NCBI GenBank assembly: GCA_916613615.1 | Contig: OU744733.1 | Span: 34,945,939-35,009,938 of the forward strand | DNA length: 64,000 bases | Direction of reading: 5' to 3' | Source of the DNA: Steromphala cineraria | Taxonomy: Eukaryota; Mollusca; Gastropoda; Trochida; Trochidae | Shown here: in pieces, positions 31,434-45,593 of the stretch | Numbering within the stretch: position 1 is the first letter of the stretch | Layout: every line of letters begins with the position of its first letter | Notes under the pieces: model-generated | Told to the model about the DNA's origin: nothing | Database searches by the model: none | Seen by the model: only the letters and a program-made list of their open reading frames with translations | Made by a program: the position numbers and the translations under genes

Positions 31434-33606
31434 TGTCAACAATAAAACATTAATATGTGAAATATTATATCTGGTAACTCATATGGCATTAGGTTCTGAA
31501 AGTGTTTTGTCAGTCAATCTCTCATTTTCTTTTGGGGCATTGGTTTGATAAAAAAAAAGTTCTTATTGATAAAATGTCCTGAAAAATTTATCACACATCA
31601 AATGTACATGTTCATAGTTAAAGTTCACATAACCACAAACATATTTCACTATTTTCTTTGGAATATAGAAAGTCTGATTACAATATTGTATAGTGTGTTA
31701 AAGATCACTACTAAAAAATGTTTAGTTTGGTAATGAAAGCCGTTTTTAAAAGCCACTTTTGATGGGCCGCTTAGACTTATCTGACAACAAACAAGTGAAT
31801 GCATGACTGGTCACACCCCCATTTTGTGACGTCATAAACAGAATCAGCCTCGTTATCTATACATCTATCGTAACAATACCACAGGATAAAAAACTAATAA
31901 TTAAAGATTTTCAGAAAATGTTTTCCGCTCAGGTAGATAAATCATTTGACGACGTAACGCTACTTAGCATTTGGTGTATAAAAGATATCCACATCAATGG
32001 TAATTAAACAATTATTTAGGCGGTATTTCAGTTGAAATAATGATGCGTTACTCTGTACAGTCTGTTTATAACGTCACACCCGCGCGAGTTTAATGGTTTT
32101 AACCCACCAGGTGGGTTTTTCACAGCCAATAATTACGCTGTCTAAATGAAAGGCTAATTAAAGGTGTTTATTGGACAAATTAACAAAAAATTAAATCCAG
32201 CTTTTATTTTTTGGAAAAATCTTTGAACGAAATTGAGAAGTGGTAAGGTCGAGGTTAGTTGATGTTTAAATAACCTATAAAATGCTTTCAATTCTTATAA
32301 ACTACCAACTTTAGCTACTCGACTAGATCGATGTTTCAAAAATTACTTTTGACTTAATATTGACACACACCACTGTCTGTTTTTTCGATCATAATTGCAA
32401 CTCAATGACTTCATTTTGTCACTGTTCTAAGCTGATTTGCTTAAATGTGATACTTTTAGCAACATTTGGTACTTTCAAATGACACCATATATAGAGTTTG
32501 GCAATTGTGATCTCAACACACAGAGTGGCTCAAAATTCATACTTATAATGATCTAATCATCAAAATAAATTAATTGTATGGAACATTTTACATTACACGG
32601 TCTGTACATCTACGGTAGTCAATTAAGTACCAACTTGAATTTTGTTTCAACAACATCATAAGTTAACCTAATGGTGTAATTCATTCTTGAATTAAGTTTT
32701 AGGATTATCTCCCTTTGACCACATTGCTATCTTAAGCCACTTTTGCGGGAGTTATTATCTCCCTTTGTGCTCATGCGCGTTCACGTTCAAGTTAGACGGC
32801 ATGCAGACAGCAACGCTAGCTAATACATCTATGCAATTTATTGCCACCCTCCCTCCCAGTAGTATTATTGGTTGCTCGCTTCTCGCTTGCTCGGGTACGG
32901 GTCATTTACTTTGTCATGATGTAATCTTTTTCAGCATCCTTTGTACATTGATGACTGAGGGGTTTAATAAAAAAAAATTAATTTTTGTATAATAAATGCA
33001 TAATCTCTTAATAATTCTCACTTTTACAACTAAAGCCTTCTACTTGAGAGAGCTTGTCAATTTCAATTTGGTATTAAAGTTTGAGCCCAGTTTCCAGGTT
33101 GTTGTTGTTCTTTGCTATTTTGCTTATTGTCAAAAGTAAAGGCATCATTTCAATTGTCACCATTCAATATTCACATGAAACAATTAATGGCTTTCATTTC
33201 CTTACAGTTGTTCTAATTGACAATGTTAATCATTAGTTGAATGTCAACTGATAGTGATAGTTGTCACTTCCATCATAATCAGGGTGATACAACTTGTATA
33301 TCATATTTATAACAATTAACATGACCTTTAATACATTGCATTGATTTGAAATCAACTTGTAAACGCTAAATAGGTCGATATGTGAAAATTAAGCACCAAT
33401 ATGATCACTGACATTACCTTGTGAACGACAACACGTGTTGATGATTGCAAAACTGAATTTCGCTGACAAGCTTTGTTTACATCAGTCACTTCCGTGTTGC
33501 AACACGTTGGAACGACTTGTCTGGACACGCCCATTACCATATACGGGCGCACTTCGAGTCGAACTCGAGATAATTTCCTTCTATCACAAGCAATGAAAAC
33601 ATCCAT
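31434..33606. other. 5' flank of the PARP gene; no supported coding exon
   Basis: Probable promoter or first-intron region. A minus-strand frame 33606-33418 (63 codons from ATG) ends exactly at a donor-like acaag|gtaatg and might be a 5' leader exon, but it has no family match and would not be in frame with the ATG at 31415. 32200-32535 looks like a decayed family D MITE. 32700-32780 has two attatctcccttt(g) repeats. Confidence 0.4.
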
Positions 33607-34626
33607 ATTTGCCCATAAACCATATATTATGATAATTGTTTTGCTCTCTTCTAATATCTAATGACCATTCATTATCATTGTATTAAAGAATCTACCATAC
33701 AAAATGTTAAGAAATTCGATTAATGTTATTGATTTTTCACAAAATCGGGCCACATTCAACGGAATGGGAGGTAACTCGGTTTGGAAAGACCTGTGCCAAT
33801 AAATAGTGTGTTTCTAAACGTAAAACTCAAGGTGGCAAAACACTTTTTCATAATGATATTTTGTTTAAAAAATGTATAAAATAATGTTTTTTTATCACGT
33901 GAAGATGAATAAGAAAATCACGAAAAAGGTTTTTGTAACGCAGATTTCTATTAAAATCTAAAGTTTGACTGGCTACAGCCTATCGAGATTTTATGAGCGC
34001 TTTTGACTTACTTCCCTTACACCATCACAATATTTAACGTATATATGTTCATATGCATGTCTCATATCATTTATGCAATGACATAATATAATATAAAGAG
34101 TCTCTGATTTATGTGAGTGACATCCAATGTCCTAGTTTGGAAGTGTTCTCAATCAATCAATCAATGAAGATGTAAATGATGTGCATAATATATAAATATC
34201 GACGATACCAATAATTCATACTGTATGTTAACCTGCATACTGAATGCAAATTAAACATCGTTTATACTGGACGATACATTTTGTTTACGATAGTGGTTAA
34301 ACAGTATATTCTATCCATTGTTTTCTAAGTGAAAAGCTAAACAATATAAATGCACTGGATCTATAATACTTATTTATGATAATTAACCGAGTTTTTTGCT
34401 TATTGATTTATTAATTGATATACTTTTTCTATTTGTTTCCGATTCAAACACATAATGACTTGACGTTTTAAGATAAATATTTTCTTTTGATAGTTAAAGA
34501 ATGGTTGATACTTTTAATTTCGTAGCTTCAAATTCTCTGATTGGGATAAGAATAGAATCATACACAAATTATATTAATTGAAACTAAAACACATATATAT
34601 GATTGTTAGTTATGTTATGTTTTATC

Positions 34627-34993
34627 TTAAAGGGGCAGTAGCACGTTTCTTGATAATTTTATATTTTAAAAAAATTACACCGTTAATTGTAAGTTAATGC
34701 TAAATGTATTATATTGACAGTGTCAACAATCTCATTACACAAGACAATCATCAATACTCAGAGGCCATAGTATGATGATTCACATAAAATCCATTGGCGG
34801 CCATTTTTTGTGAACACCTTTAATTCATTTTTTGTAAGAAAAATGTATCACATGGCTAAACTTTATATTAAATATTTGAATTATTACTACTCAGTTTAGT
34901 TTAAAATACATTGTTTTTCAATTGGAACCATTAATTTTCCTTTTCCTGACTTCACTTTATATTCCCCCTAAAAACGTGCTACTGTCCCTTTAA
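34627..34993 (+). mobile_element. Family C MITE copy
   Basis: 367 bp, ttaaaggggcagtagcacg to acgtgctactgtccctttaa, plus orientation. The surrounding 33607-36435 otherwise shows nothing I can name. Confidence 0.9.
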
Positions 34994-36435
34994 GTTATCA
35001 TTTCGGTTCCGTGACTGAAAGTGACAAAAGTGACAATCAAGGAATGCTAAGTTAGAGTTACCAACCAAGTTTTATGTGTTCATGACTTGAAACAGGTTCG
35101 GCGAATTGTGTCATGCAGATCCAAACCGGTAACTTACCTACCATACAAACATTAAAATTGATTTCATACACCAGCAAAACTTCAAAACGAAAATAATTAC
35201 TCGCCAAAATAAGATTGTGCGTCAGATTTCCCTGTATATGACCCCAATTTCGCCTTCATGAATTCATTTAATCAGAGGACACCTAATAAAAAAGAAGGAT
35301 TTCTAGCATCGTCACTGATTGGCTGGAGTACAAACGGCACCTGACCCGACTCCGAAGAACACTGTTGGAGTGTCATTCAAGAAGACACACATGGTTTTCT
35401 GTGAATGTAAACAAATATATTGCTATTCATACCTTTGAACATATGTATGAAAATGGTATAAGGATCTATATAGATTACGAAACGGCCCTATTCTTTGAAT
35501 AAAGAAGTTGCATATCCCAAAAAGTGGTGCTCAGATAGAAAAAAAACCAACTCAAATACATTCATTGGAGAGGGAGAATTTCAATGAAGCAAGTAAATTT
35601 ATGCATTCCATCAGCCAATAATTATAATTCAATAAGCCTTAACTATTGTTTTGAATTATGCATTGTCGTCACAATTCATGTTTATCACATTGACGTCTGT
35701 ATGTATGTGTTTGTGTATGTGAAAAAAACGTCTTTTTCTTGTTCTTTTTTTGAAAAACAGGAACATTTCTTCTATCAACTCTTTTATTATTTTATCAAAT
35801 CTGAGGACAGGTAATCCCCCTGGTTCTTTGTTAAGACTTGTAACGTACAGAGATTCAGAAATACAATATTAATTTAAAAATCAGCCTAAACGTCACAAAC
35901 ACCTAAAAGTCCAACCCTTCACAGTTATTGAACTTGTTCCAGTTAAAGCACGTGCGGCTAATGCCACAAGGAAAGGTAACTCTTCCTTGACACGTTCAAA
36001 TGTTGATCGACAAATCGTCCTGCTATGTCAACTGTTGTTCACCCTGTGTATTTAGTCTCCGATTAAAGACTTTCTTTCCACACGCCCTTACTACAAATTT
36101 GCCCCTTGATTTGATGAAGCGATAGAGAGAGGTTACAAGACGCGTTCCAAACCAAACACGTCCAGCAATGTCGATAAAATGTGCAAATATTGTCAAGGGC
36201 AGATTCCGTCAGTCGGAGAAGACATGGGTTGACGTTGTATAGTAGCTAAAAGATATCTTTCTATTACAAAAGATGATATTAACGTCTGTATCAATATATT
36301 GACATGTTAAAAAGAGCCTCAATTTTCATGTTTGCTTTTGTTTCATATTATGTAAGACTGATTTATTTATTTGGTTTTATTCTACATAGTTTGTCCATGA
36401 TATAAATGAAAGATTGTGGCAATGGGAACTTTTAT

Positions 36436-37636
36436 GCCCCGTTTACATGTGCATGTTTATTACCTAAGTTTATTTGCTTACGTGTACAACCGTATTTGAG
36501 GTAAGTAAATTGGTTAGATCGATATATGTTTATTAGAGTCTCACCTCATAAATTATATACATACAATAAAGTTTCATAAAAAAGTCATAAAATGAGCGAG
36601 CCACCCTATCAGGGTTACGAGAGACTATAAAGCATTACAATATACTTGTTATACGCTGTACAAAAAATCAATGCAGTAAAACCAATAGAGATAAATATAT
36701 ATTATATATACAAACATAAGAACAACGTAAAAAACTAAGAATTATATAAGACACTTTGGCGTTTGTGTAGTAAAAGACTGCAGGTTTTGGCACAAAGGTT
36801 ATGTAAGCGCACCTTAATTTAATACCTAAGTGAATTAATTTGCATGTTGATTAAATTGGCATGCCCTAAGGAGGGAATTCAAAATAATTATTGTTCATAA
36901 GTATTGTCCTCCATATGCAATTGTGTCATCATAAACTGGTATGATGTTTACTTACACGTGCAAAAGTATTGTTGTTTTGTTGCATTACTTCCATTTCAAG
37001 CATACATGACACCATGTGACCATTCACCTTTGGAAGAGACACAATCAGTGACAAAAGAACCATCCTGCTACATCTGCGTATATATCTCCGTGGTTAAAGG
37101 GGCAGTAGCACGTTTTTGACAATTTTATATTTTCAATTTTTCACTGATAACTATAAGTTAATGCTAAATGTATTACTTTGATAGTATCGTAAATCTCATA
37201 ACACAAACCAATCATCCATAGTCAGAGAACAAAGTATGAGGATTTACATAAAATCCATTGGCAGCCATTTTTGTGTGAACACCTTTAATTCATTTTGTGT
37301 AAGAAAAGGAATCGCATGGCTTAACTTTATATTGTATATTTGATTTATTACTGCTCCATTTAGTTTTTATACATTGTCTAAAGATTGGAACCATTTATTT
37401 TCGTTTTCCTGACATCACCTTATATTCCCCCTAAAAACGTGCTACTGCCCCTTTAAGCGTCAACCTAAGTTGATATACGCTGATGTAGCAGGATACAATA
37501 GAACGTAAATATGAAATACTCCATGGTAATAAAACATGATCACGCGAACGCAAATCAAAACTATTTATTTACTTCGGGCCGTAAGTATATTTACATTAGG
37601 TGCGCTTATTAGTAAATATGCGCATGTAAACGGGGC
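36436..37636. mobile_element. Element with about 32-bp inverted ends, interrupted by a family C MITE
   Basis: Left gccccgtttacatgtgcatg and right catgcgcatatttac/cgtttacatgcgca reversed agree over about 32 bp with a few changes. Without the MITE at 37094-37456 the element is about 840 bp. No transposase-like frame. Confidence 0.65.
37094..37456 (+). mobile_element. Family C MITE copy nested in another element
   Basis: 363 bp, intact TTAAAGGGGCAG ends, plus orientation. Confidence 0.9.
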
Positions 37637-37875
37637 GGGGCTAAAGTGACGTGACTTGTTTTTATTTGGTTAACATTTTTATTTCAAAAATGCATTTAAA
37701 AGTAATCGTTTTGACATATGAAAATTATGTAACTCCTTCGTCAGCTCCGTGACATGTTAAGAGCAACCGGTGATTCCCTTAAGTTGAATTGTTGAAAACT
37801 GATTGATAACATGTACCAACTTGATCTCACTGCATATGATACCCGCTAGTACGGCCGTGTAACCGCTAATAGAGT

Positions 37876-38238
37876 TTAAAGGGGCAGTAGCACGTTTTTT
37901 GATAATTTAACATTTTAAATATTTCACTTTTAATTGTAAGTAAATGCTAAATGTATCATATTGACAGTGTCAACAATCTCATTACACAAGCCAATCACCC
38001 ATAGTCAGAGGACAAAGTATGAGGCTTCACATAAAATCCATTGGCGGCCATTTTTGTGTGAACACCTTTAATTCATTTTTGTAAGAAAAATGAATCGCAT
38101 GGCTGAACTTTACGTTATATATTTGAATTATTACTGCTTCATTTAGTTTGAATACATTGTCTTTCAATTGGAACCATTTATTTTCATTTTCCTGACATCA
38201 CCTTATATCCCCCTAAAAATGTGCTACTGCCCCTTTAA
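37876..38238 (+). mobile_element. Family C MITE copy
   Basis: 363 bp, plus orientation, one T for C in the right end (aaatgtgctactg). Confidence 0.9.
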
Positions 38239-38474
38239 TTGATTGAAGTTTGACCCAGAAGATGACAGAACTCAACGAATGTATTTATAGCGACTAGGAG
38301 AATGATTGGCGACCAACGTTTACAAGCATGTCATCGGTAATTCAAGGAATCAAGGGATTCAAGGAATTTAAAATGCAACAAAAACACCATGACATGATTC
38401 ATATCTCCATATCATGTAATTTGATGTTTAATAGTGAAATATCACAATGACGAACAGAGGCACACTAACCATGT

Positions 38475-38838
38475 TTAAAGGGCCAGTAGCACGTTTTTAG
38501 GAGGAATATAAGGTGATGTCAAGAAAATAAAAAAAAATGATTCCAATTGAAAGACAATGTATCAAAACTAAATGAAGCAGTAGTAAATCAAATATATAAT
38601 GTAAAGTTCAGCAATGCGATTCCTTTTTCTTACACAAAATGAGTTAAAAGTGTTCACACCAAAATGGTCGCCAATGGACTTTAATTGAATCTTAATAATT
38701 TGTTCTCTGACTATTGATGATTGGATTTTGTGATGAGAATTTTGACACCATCAAAATAATACATTTAGCATCAACATACAATTATCATATAACATTTGAA
38801 AATATAAAATTTAAAAAAACGTGCTATTGCTCCTTTAA
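38475..38838 (-). mobile_element. Family C MITE copy, inverted
   Basis: 364 bp starting ttaaagggccagtagcacg followed by the tgatgtca side; opposite orientation to its neighbour at 37876 and more diverged (gtgctattgctccttt end). Confidence 0.88.
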
Positions 38839-40253
38839 TGTGTCACCATCGAATCTTTACAATGAAATTTGGCAACTAAGAACAAAATCGTAAACAGTTA
38901 ACGTATACAACACTGTATGTTGTGCATATGCTTATATTAAAATTTTGCAACATATACAAAGGTCAGGCTTTAAGGAAGGATGACAGGTTGTCAGATGTTG
39001 TTGACACTGATGATTCAGCTGATGACAAATAACACCATGATCATTACACTCTATGTTTTATGATTATTCACGATATTCACTGGACAAGCCACATCTGTTA
39101 TACAGAATAACTAATATGCACGGCCTTTTTAGATTCTATTAGTATATGATATGAAAACCATATTTCAGAAAGTAATGTCCAAAATGAAAGGTACATTATG
39201 TAAGCCATATTGGAAATGACGGGGCATCAGAAAATTGCATTACTGAAATCGCCATTATTGATGATACAAGAGTTATAAGGAATCATGGATTCGTCAAGAC
39301 AACAGATCAGGAACTTTATATTCAGGGGGACTTTCAATCAGCTTATCATTATTTCTATTAGTTGGCCCAATTTGCCTATGTCTCGTCATGGTCCAACGCA
39401 CACGGGACTGGGTACAGTTATATAATGTTATATAATGTCCCTGAACAGAGTAAGAAAAATACCACTTAGGCGCAGTTCATATAAACATATTAATATATAT
39501 ACTTCATAATTCATATACACTGATAACTGAATAAAACATGATAATTCGCTATCTTATGGCGTAACTTCCTTTTCAATGTCATACTATCCACAAAAAAAAG
39601 AGATTTTTCAATAAAGTTGTTAAATTATAGAGTTTCAACAAATCAGCCCTTCGTCGCAAAATGTGCTGAAAATTCGCTCAATGCCATAAACAATGTATTG
39701 TCAAGAAATGACAGTGTGTGACAAAAGCAATTTTCGAAAAGCGAAAAAAAGAAAAAAAAAGAAATGACAATGTACTTTTACTTGATGTATTTTGAAAAAA
39801 TGGCAGTTGGCATAATTGATAACAAACTTGTTACAACTTGTTAATATTGTGCTAGTGTAGTTTAGTATTACATTAAAATTTTGGATTTTTGATAAATGTT
39901 ATAACTCTTCCTGTGCGTATTAATATTCATTTTACATTCAAAAACAACAATGGGGTGATAAAGACAACAAGGGGGTGCTTATAATTATATCTCAGAACTG
40001 GGAGTTCAATTTAAGGAAAAAGAAGAAATCTAATTTTCATTAAATTTGTTAAAAAAAATTATTTATTGACCAAATTTTCATTTTAGAGTCTATTGTAAGA
40101 CTGAATGGTACAGGAAGGCTAGGATAGTTTACAACACATAAATACCAACCTGATTCCATATTCACCAACTCCCAGGCGATTCCTTTATATGCAATGTATA
40201 AAATCATTTTGAAATTTTATCATTCGATCTGCATGACAAGATGTGCCATACAT
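38839..40253. other. No feature recognised
   Basis: AT-rich sequence without a credible exon, terminal repeat or tandem array. Confidence 0.4.
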
Positions 40254-40437
40254 CACAGGGACATGTATCGCTTAAATACAGCGTTAGAAAGACATACATT
40301 ACTCATAGACCCTACCCTAATACTATATATAAGGACTTTACTATATATAAGGACTTTCCTTATATATAGTATTAGGGTAGGGTTTATGAGTATGTATGTC
40401 TTTCTAACGCTGTATTTAAGCGATACATGTCCCTGTG
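40254..40437. repeat. Foldback with about 80-bp arms
   Basis: Left arm 40254-40336 (cacagggacatgtatcgctt...) and right arm 40358-40437 are near-perfect reverse complements around a 21-bp loop of actatatataaggactt type. The frames on both strands are mirror translations of the arms. Confidence 0.92.
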
Positions 40438-40650
40438 CCATACATATATTCAACTCATTTTGCTATAGTCTCCGTTAATACAATCTTCGAATTTCCCAGG
40501 CGGATTGTCCCAATTGTCTTGAACGCATCATACCTTTCTGTGAATATTAGACATGACGCTTCCCCTCTGGGGGTTATTACATGTAATAGGAACATGGATA
40601 CAAAGAAAATAATTCCGTAGATGATTGAACGGGAGGCAATCTGATAATAC

Positions 40651-42650
40651 TATACACCGTATTTCCTTAGATAAGCAACCGGAAGCTTTTTTTCCAGCAC
40701 CCTTTGACATCCCGGCGCTTATTAGAGGACCGGCGCTTATTTGAGGCAACGTGCATATTTGTAAAACAAGTAAAGCCTTTAAAAAGGCAAGCTTTGGGGC
40801 ACCCGATTATGTATCACTATATAGAATCAGGAGATTTAGGTTAGGGAGGACGGGGACTTTTACTTGAATAAATTGTTCCAATCGGAGACGCATGTTCTTT
40901 TCTCTTTGTTTTGGTAGTTTTCAGTACACTATGTACATAGTAAAACAACTCGTTCGTTCCGCTTAAATTCCAACAATGATAGATACGTCTCCTATCTCAA
41001 TTATGATATAATTTTTTAAACATTTATACGGTAATTCAAATTTATGTTGCTTTAAAAGTGATTATTTAGAAGATAAATAGTTGCGCTGGTACACTTTCCG
41101 GGATACAATGTTTTCCAATACCCGCACATTTAGTTTAAACCCGACGAATTCCCTATTGACTTTCAGGTTAAATACATGTTGCAAGAATAATTTTCCTTTA
41201 TTGAGTGATGATCGAATTACAGCCGAAAGTTGCTGATAAATACAGAAATGATCTCAGCTACAAGTTCATAATTGTCATTATGTTATAGGATGACATTTAC
41301 TAAGAATATGTTATCATTCTTTAGGCCCTATGCCGATAACTTCTTCGATAGGCACCTTTAATTGTAAATAAATCATCCATAACGTTATGTTTTGAAACAT
41401 GAAATTTGAAAATGGCCTGTTCAGTAAAAAAAATTTCCACGAAGCGATGAGATGCATTGAGTGAACGATCAGTCATTGACAAGGCGGGACATTCAGCGCG
41501 CGCGTTATAGTAAATAAATTGAAGCAACCGAATTCCTAGTAGATACAAAAATGGAATGTCGTTTCCGAATGTGGAATGCAAAAAAATACACCAAATAACT
41601 ACAAAACAGCTCACATGCATATTCAAAATTGATATTTATTAAGGGTGTAAACGCTCATCCATAAATTGTTGAAAATATACGATATATTTTACATCATAAC
41701 ATTATTATAATAATCAGTTTCCAAATTAAAGCTTGCCAATTATTTCGTACAATCCACATGGTCACGTGGGTATAAATGTGGTACAGCTCTGTCCACTGGT
41801 CGTTCGAAATACCAGGATATGCTTAAAACAAATATCATTGGCTGAAACTTCTCTTTGAAGTTTCCAAGAGTATTATAGAGAGAAACGTGTGCCATTAGTT
41901 TTCAATATCAAATGTTAAATAACTTTGGGGTCTCTGGACCCCAAAGCAATAAGGGAATTGTAGTTTGTCTGAAGCCGTGTTTATGATATTCTCTCCCAAC
42001 AGAGGCAGATCAAGTCATGATGATGGAGCCTCTGTTATAATTGGACTAAATTCGTGGTTCCGGCAGTTTCCCCTGGCGGAAAAAAATTGCACCATGTGCA
42101 ATCCATTTGAATTTTTTTGGTAAATGAAAACGCTTCTCGCATGGCAACGGTGGTTCATATATCAATGCCTTGCCATGATTCAGGCAACAGCGTCACTGAT
42201 TGCACAACTACCAGTAACTTTGATTCAGGCCCCCCTAACGCACGGAAATAAAAATGTCAATTTGTAAAGAATCTCCTCCTGTTTTGTACAGATAACGACA
42301 AAAACTGAAAAAATCACCTCTACTATGGAAAGAAAGCGACACTTTTACATTCACAAGCGTTAATTTCGGCAGCGAGAATGTTAGTTGCAGTGACGATACT
42401 TGCGATTGCGGTCGCAAAAACCTCCAATCAGGCATCTCCAATTCTACACCACATATTAGAACAGACTCAATCAACATGACTTGATCTGCCTCTGTTAGGA
42501 GTGAATGTCTTTTAGAATGAATATATGTAAAATGTTTACCAGTTTAGATCCGGCACTTTAATAAAGGCCCGGCGTTCATCTTTAAAACTTCCCTTGAGCC
42601 AGAACGCTTATAAGGAGTCCGACGCTCATAAGAGGGAATACGGTATATCA
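40651..42650. mobile_element. Roughly 2-kb element with accgtattycct ends
   Basis: Left tatacaccgtatttcctta and right, reversed, tgatataccgtattccctc are terminal inverted repeats. Both are followed inward by degenerate ggcgcttatt/taagcg motifs. Internal frames show no transposase; a family F foldback (41993-42490) is inside. Likely a non-autonomous DNA transposon. Confidence 0.6.
41993..42490. mobile_element. Family F foldback
   Basis: ctcccaacagaggcagatca at the left is inverted at the right as tgatctgcctctgttagga. Between them lie attctacacc/taattgga remnants of the arms. A related stretch is at 47697-47945. Confidence 0.65.
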
Positions 42651-42791
42651 CACAAAGGGTATACTGGCGTGTAGGTCTTGCTTGCACTTTGTGTCATTAT
42701 GTACGATTGAGCATTCTATGATTCTATTTAACGTTTCAATATTTTCTATAATTTTTTTTTTATTCGCACAGATGTGTAAAGATTATGTTCC

Positions 42792-42995
42792 TTTAAGAGA
42801 CACAGAGTATGTTGATAGGATCATATGTCAAATTTTGAAATCGATGTTTTTACATCGGGAACCACTAACTGTTACTGGAAATAACAAGTTAAAGGTCAAT
42901 CTGTACATTAGAGCGAAAATACGGGCATTCAAAGTCGGGTTTTGGTCGAAAACCGGACAATGTGGCTCGAGTGGTGGCCATTCTTGATGTATCTC
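42792..42995. mobile_element. Family D MITE, half copy
   Basis: ttaagagacacagagtatgt start, then tgataggatcatatgtcaaa and gaaaaccggacaatgtggct, the reverse complement of the right half of the 30655-31075 copy. The other end is missing. Confidence 0.8.
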
Positions 42996-43229
42996 AGCTG
43001 TTAAACTCAAAGCTAGTGATGTTCCCGATATTCATATACGTAATATGTATAATACCTAACCGGATTCAGATGTATTTATATTCTCCAAGGAGACGTTTAT
43101 CTAATTTCCAACATCAGACGACTTCAATTTTCTTATTATTGTCCCCAAGGGATGTTATGGCGTACATAACGATATCTTACATGACCCATTTCACTAACCC
43201 CTGGTCGATAATATGAACAGTGCTGTACA

Positions 43230-43760
43230 AATGTTATGGATAACAACTTCTTTATTGATTTCTCATGACGTTTCTGGACCAATTCTTGCCCCTTCTAATA
43301 ACAACTTTTTTAATAAGAACAAGTTCTTATGGATAGTCAACTTCTTTATTGCATGAAATGCGACGTTTCGGTGTAGATACAATAACGAATTTATTGTAAT
43401 AAAGAAGTTGACTATCCATAAGAACTTGTTTTTCTTCATCAACCAGCTTCTAAATGCCTCTCAAAAAAGTTAAAACAACTTCTTTATTGATTTCTCACGA
43501 CGTTTCTGGGCCAATTCTTCCCCTTCTTCAGTCCCGAAGAAGGGGCAAGAATTGGCCCAGAAACGTCTGGCCAAAGAAGGGGCAAGAATTGGCCCAGAAA
43601 CGTCTGGTCAAAGAAGGGGCAAGAATTGGCCAAGAAACAAGAATTGGCCCAGAAACGTCTGGTCAAAGAAGGGGCAAAAATTGGCCCGGAAACGTCTGGT
43701 CAAAGAAGGGGCAAGAATTGGCCCAGAAACGTCGTGAGCAATCAATAAAGAAGTTGTTTT
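43230..43760. repeat. Hairpin family H cluster with a 37-bp tandem repeat
   Basis: Hairpin 1: arms 43317-43350 and 43398-43430 (ggatagtcaacttctttatt), loop containing gcgacgtttcgg. Hairpin 2: left 43477-43534 (cttctttattgatttctcac gacgtttctggg) and right ending caataaagaagttg at about 43756, with five to six 37-bp units (ggggcaagaattggcccaga) between. caacttctatatgcctttga follows at 43790, similar to the motif beside the 15.4 and 54.3 kb hairpins. Open frames are repeat translations. Confidence 0.85.
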
Positions 43761-43860
43761 TCAAAACATTTGACTTGTATTACCACACCAACTTCTATAT
43801 GCCTTTGAAGAATATCAACTGTGCTGTTGTTACCAATAATATGATGTTACATACCATTTG

Positions 43861-45593
43861 AACCTCGTTGTCTGTGGCAACCATTCTTAAAATGTATCAA
43901 GACTGTTTGCGTCAGAACAGTCCTGATATCGGATGCAAGGACACTTATGAAATTGTCTTTTAAACGACACCTATTCAAACTATGCTTACAATTATCCTAC
44001 CATATATGCCATTTATCTTTGCATGTTTTATGTCTCTTAAAGTATGTCATTTGCGAGCATCCCTAAAAAGACTATATACATCGAAAAGACGCAAGGTAAT
44101 AATTATCACCTTTCTATTATTTCTAATTCCATTTGCAGATGTTCCGAAATATTCTGCTTATGTCCAGTATATATTGCAATATGCCAGCATTCCGATATAC
44201 GATGCCATTATACCAGTAGATATCCAGCCATATATCATTCCGGTCGCGTCTGGCAGTTATTTCTGTATTTTCTTCTCCTTCATCTTGGTATAAAATCTAT
44301 TATTAGGAACTATCGGTGATATAGCAATATGTACCACCTTTCTGATCAATAACAGCCACAAACATCCTTGTTATTGCGTTTATTATACTTCTAGTAACAA
44401 CATGAGGAATAACTTTTTTGGTGCACTTTTTATACTTAAACATTTATCATAAACCTGTAATTTCTGTGTATGGGTAGTCAATATACTGAATCGATTTCCC
44501 ACATTATAAAGCGACAGGGGGCATATGTTTCCAGGGTGTTTGTGTGTATGATAAATTCTCTGTATATTCTTTATTGACTTTCATATTCATCAACGAAGAC
44601 GGCATGTGTTTCATAATGTTATAATTAAATGGACCTTTTAGCATTTGAGCTGCGATCTGGTAGTGTATGTGTACGATGATGCTCTGAGTTGACAATGCGA
44701 GGGAATATGTGTCAGAGTGTTTCTGTGAATGATAACTCATTTTATCAATATGAAAAAAAACCAACCCAAAAAACAACGTTTTAATTATTTCGATTTTTAG
44801 GACGAAGCTTGTGTCTTTTGAATACAATATTATAGGATTTAATTATCTGTTTGATAAACTTTCTCTAACATATTTAATGAAATGGAATATGTTTTCATAT
44901 AATTAATTTCATATAATTAATTAATTTGTAATAAATTTTCTGCATGTAATGATTTCCTGTCGTCCATTTTAACTTCGTGTAAATCACATTATAATGATTA
45001 TGTTGTCCGATTTATAAGATAATCTATAAAATACTGTCTTAGCTCCAAGACCTTCAAAATCAGAGAATCGTATTTACCAAATGGTAAATTATTTACCTAA
45101 TAGACACAGACTTACGAAGGACTCGTTATCGGCATCCTTGTCAAATACCAGTAGTTTGATGCTGGCATTGGGTGGGTCGGCACACTCTGTCAAATCCAAT
45201 ATGGATATGTTGCCAATATTTCATAATCTTAAGTCTGAAAATCCCATCATACACGATATCATATTATGATATATCGTGTACTAAATAACCACAGACTTTA
45301 ATAGATGTAAGTCTTGACGCCGTTGTATAGACAGGATGTGTTATTAGATATAGGTTATGTTACACTGTCAGTTTCTATTTGAATATATTGCCAATAATTC
45401 TTATAAGTCTGCTAAGGAAGAAAATGGGAAACCAGACAGTTTACGAGTATGTCACAGTAGGTCCGTTAAATCATTAAATGCGTGATATTTTAGTTATTTC
45501 GTCATTTAGAATTAGAATGCTTTTCTGGGAACACTTCAGATCGTAGACGGCTTACATCTAATTTATTATTGAATGCAGTTTCAAATTAACTCT
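43861..45593. other. No gene supported
   Basis: A 103-codon frame at 43982-44293 is hydrophobic and AT-driven, with no recognisable family. A small palindrome tacacgatatcatattatga lies near 45250. Nothing else is named. Confidence 0.4.

Noticed and set aside
40194..40478. Overlapping frames on both strands
   Set aside because: Mirror translations of a foldback's two arms.
43477..43760. gaaacgtc and hairpins suggested a hammerhead ribozyme, as in some Penelope-like elements
   Set aside because: No ctgatga core is found at the right position, so the conserved catalytic set is incomplete.
43454..43861. 135-codon frame, basic and repetitive
   Set aside because: Translation of the 37-bp tandem repeat; frames are kept only by repeat structure.
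43982..44293. Hydrophobic 103-codon frame that could pass for a membrane protein
   Set aside because: AT-driven hydrophobicity, an overlapping frame of equal length, no family motif and no splice context.
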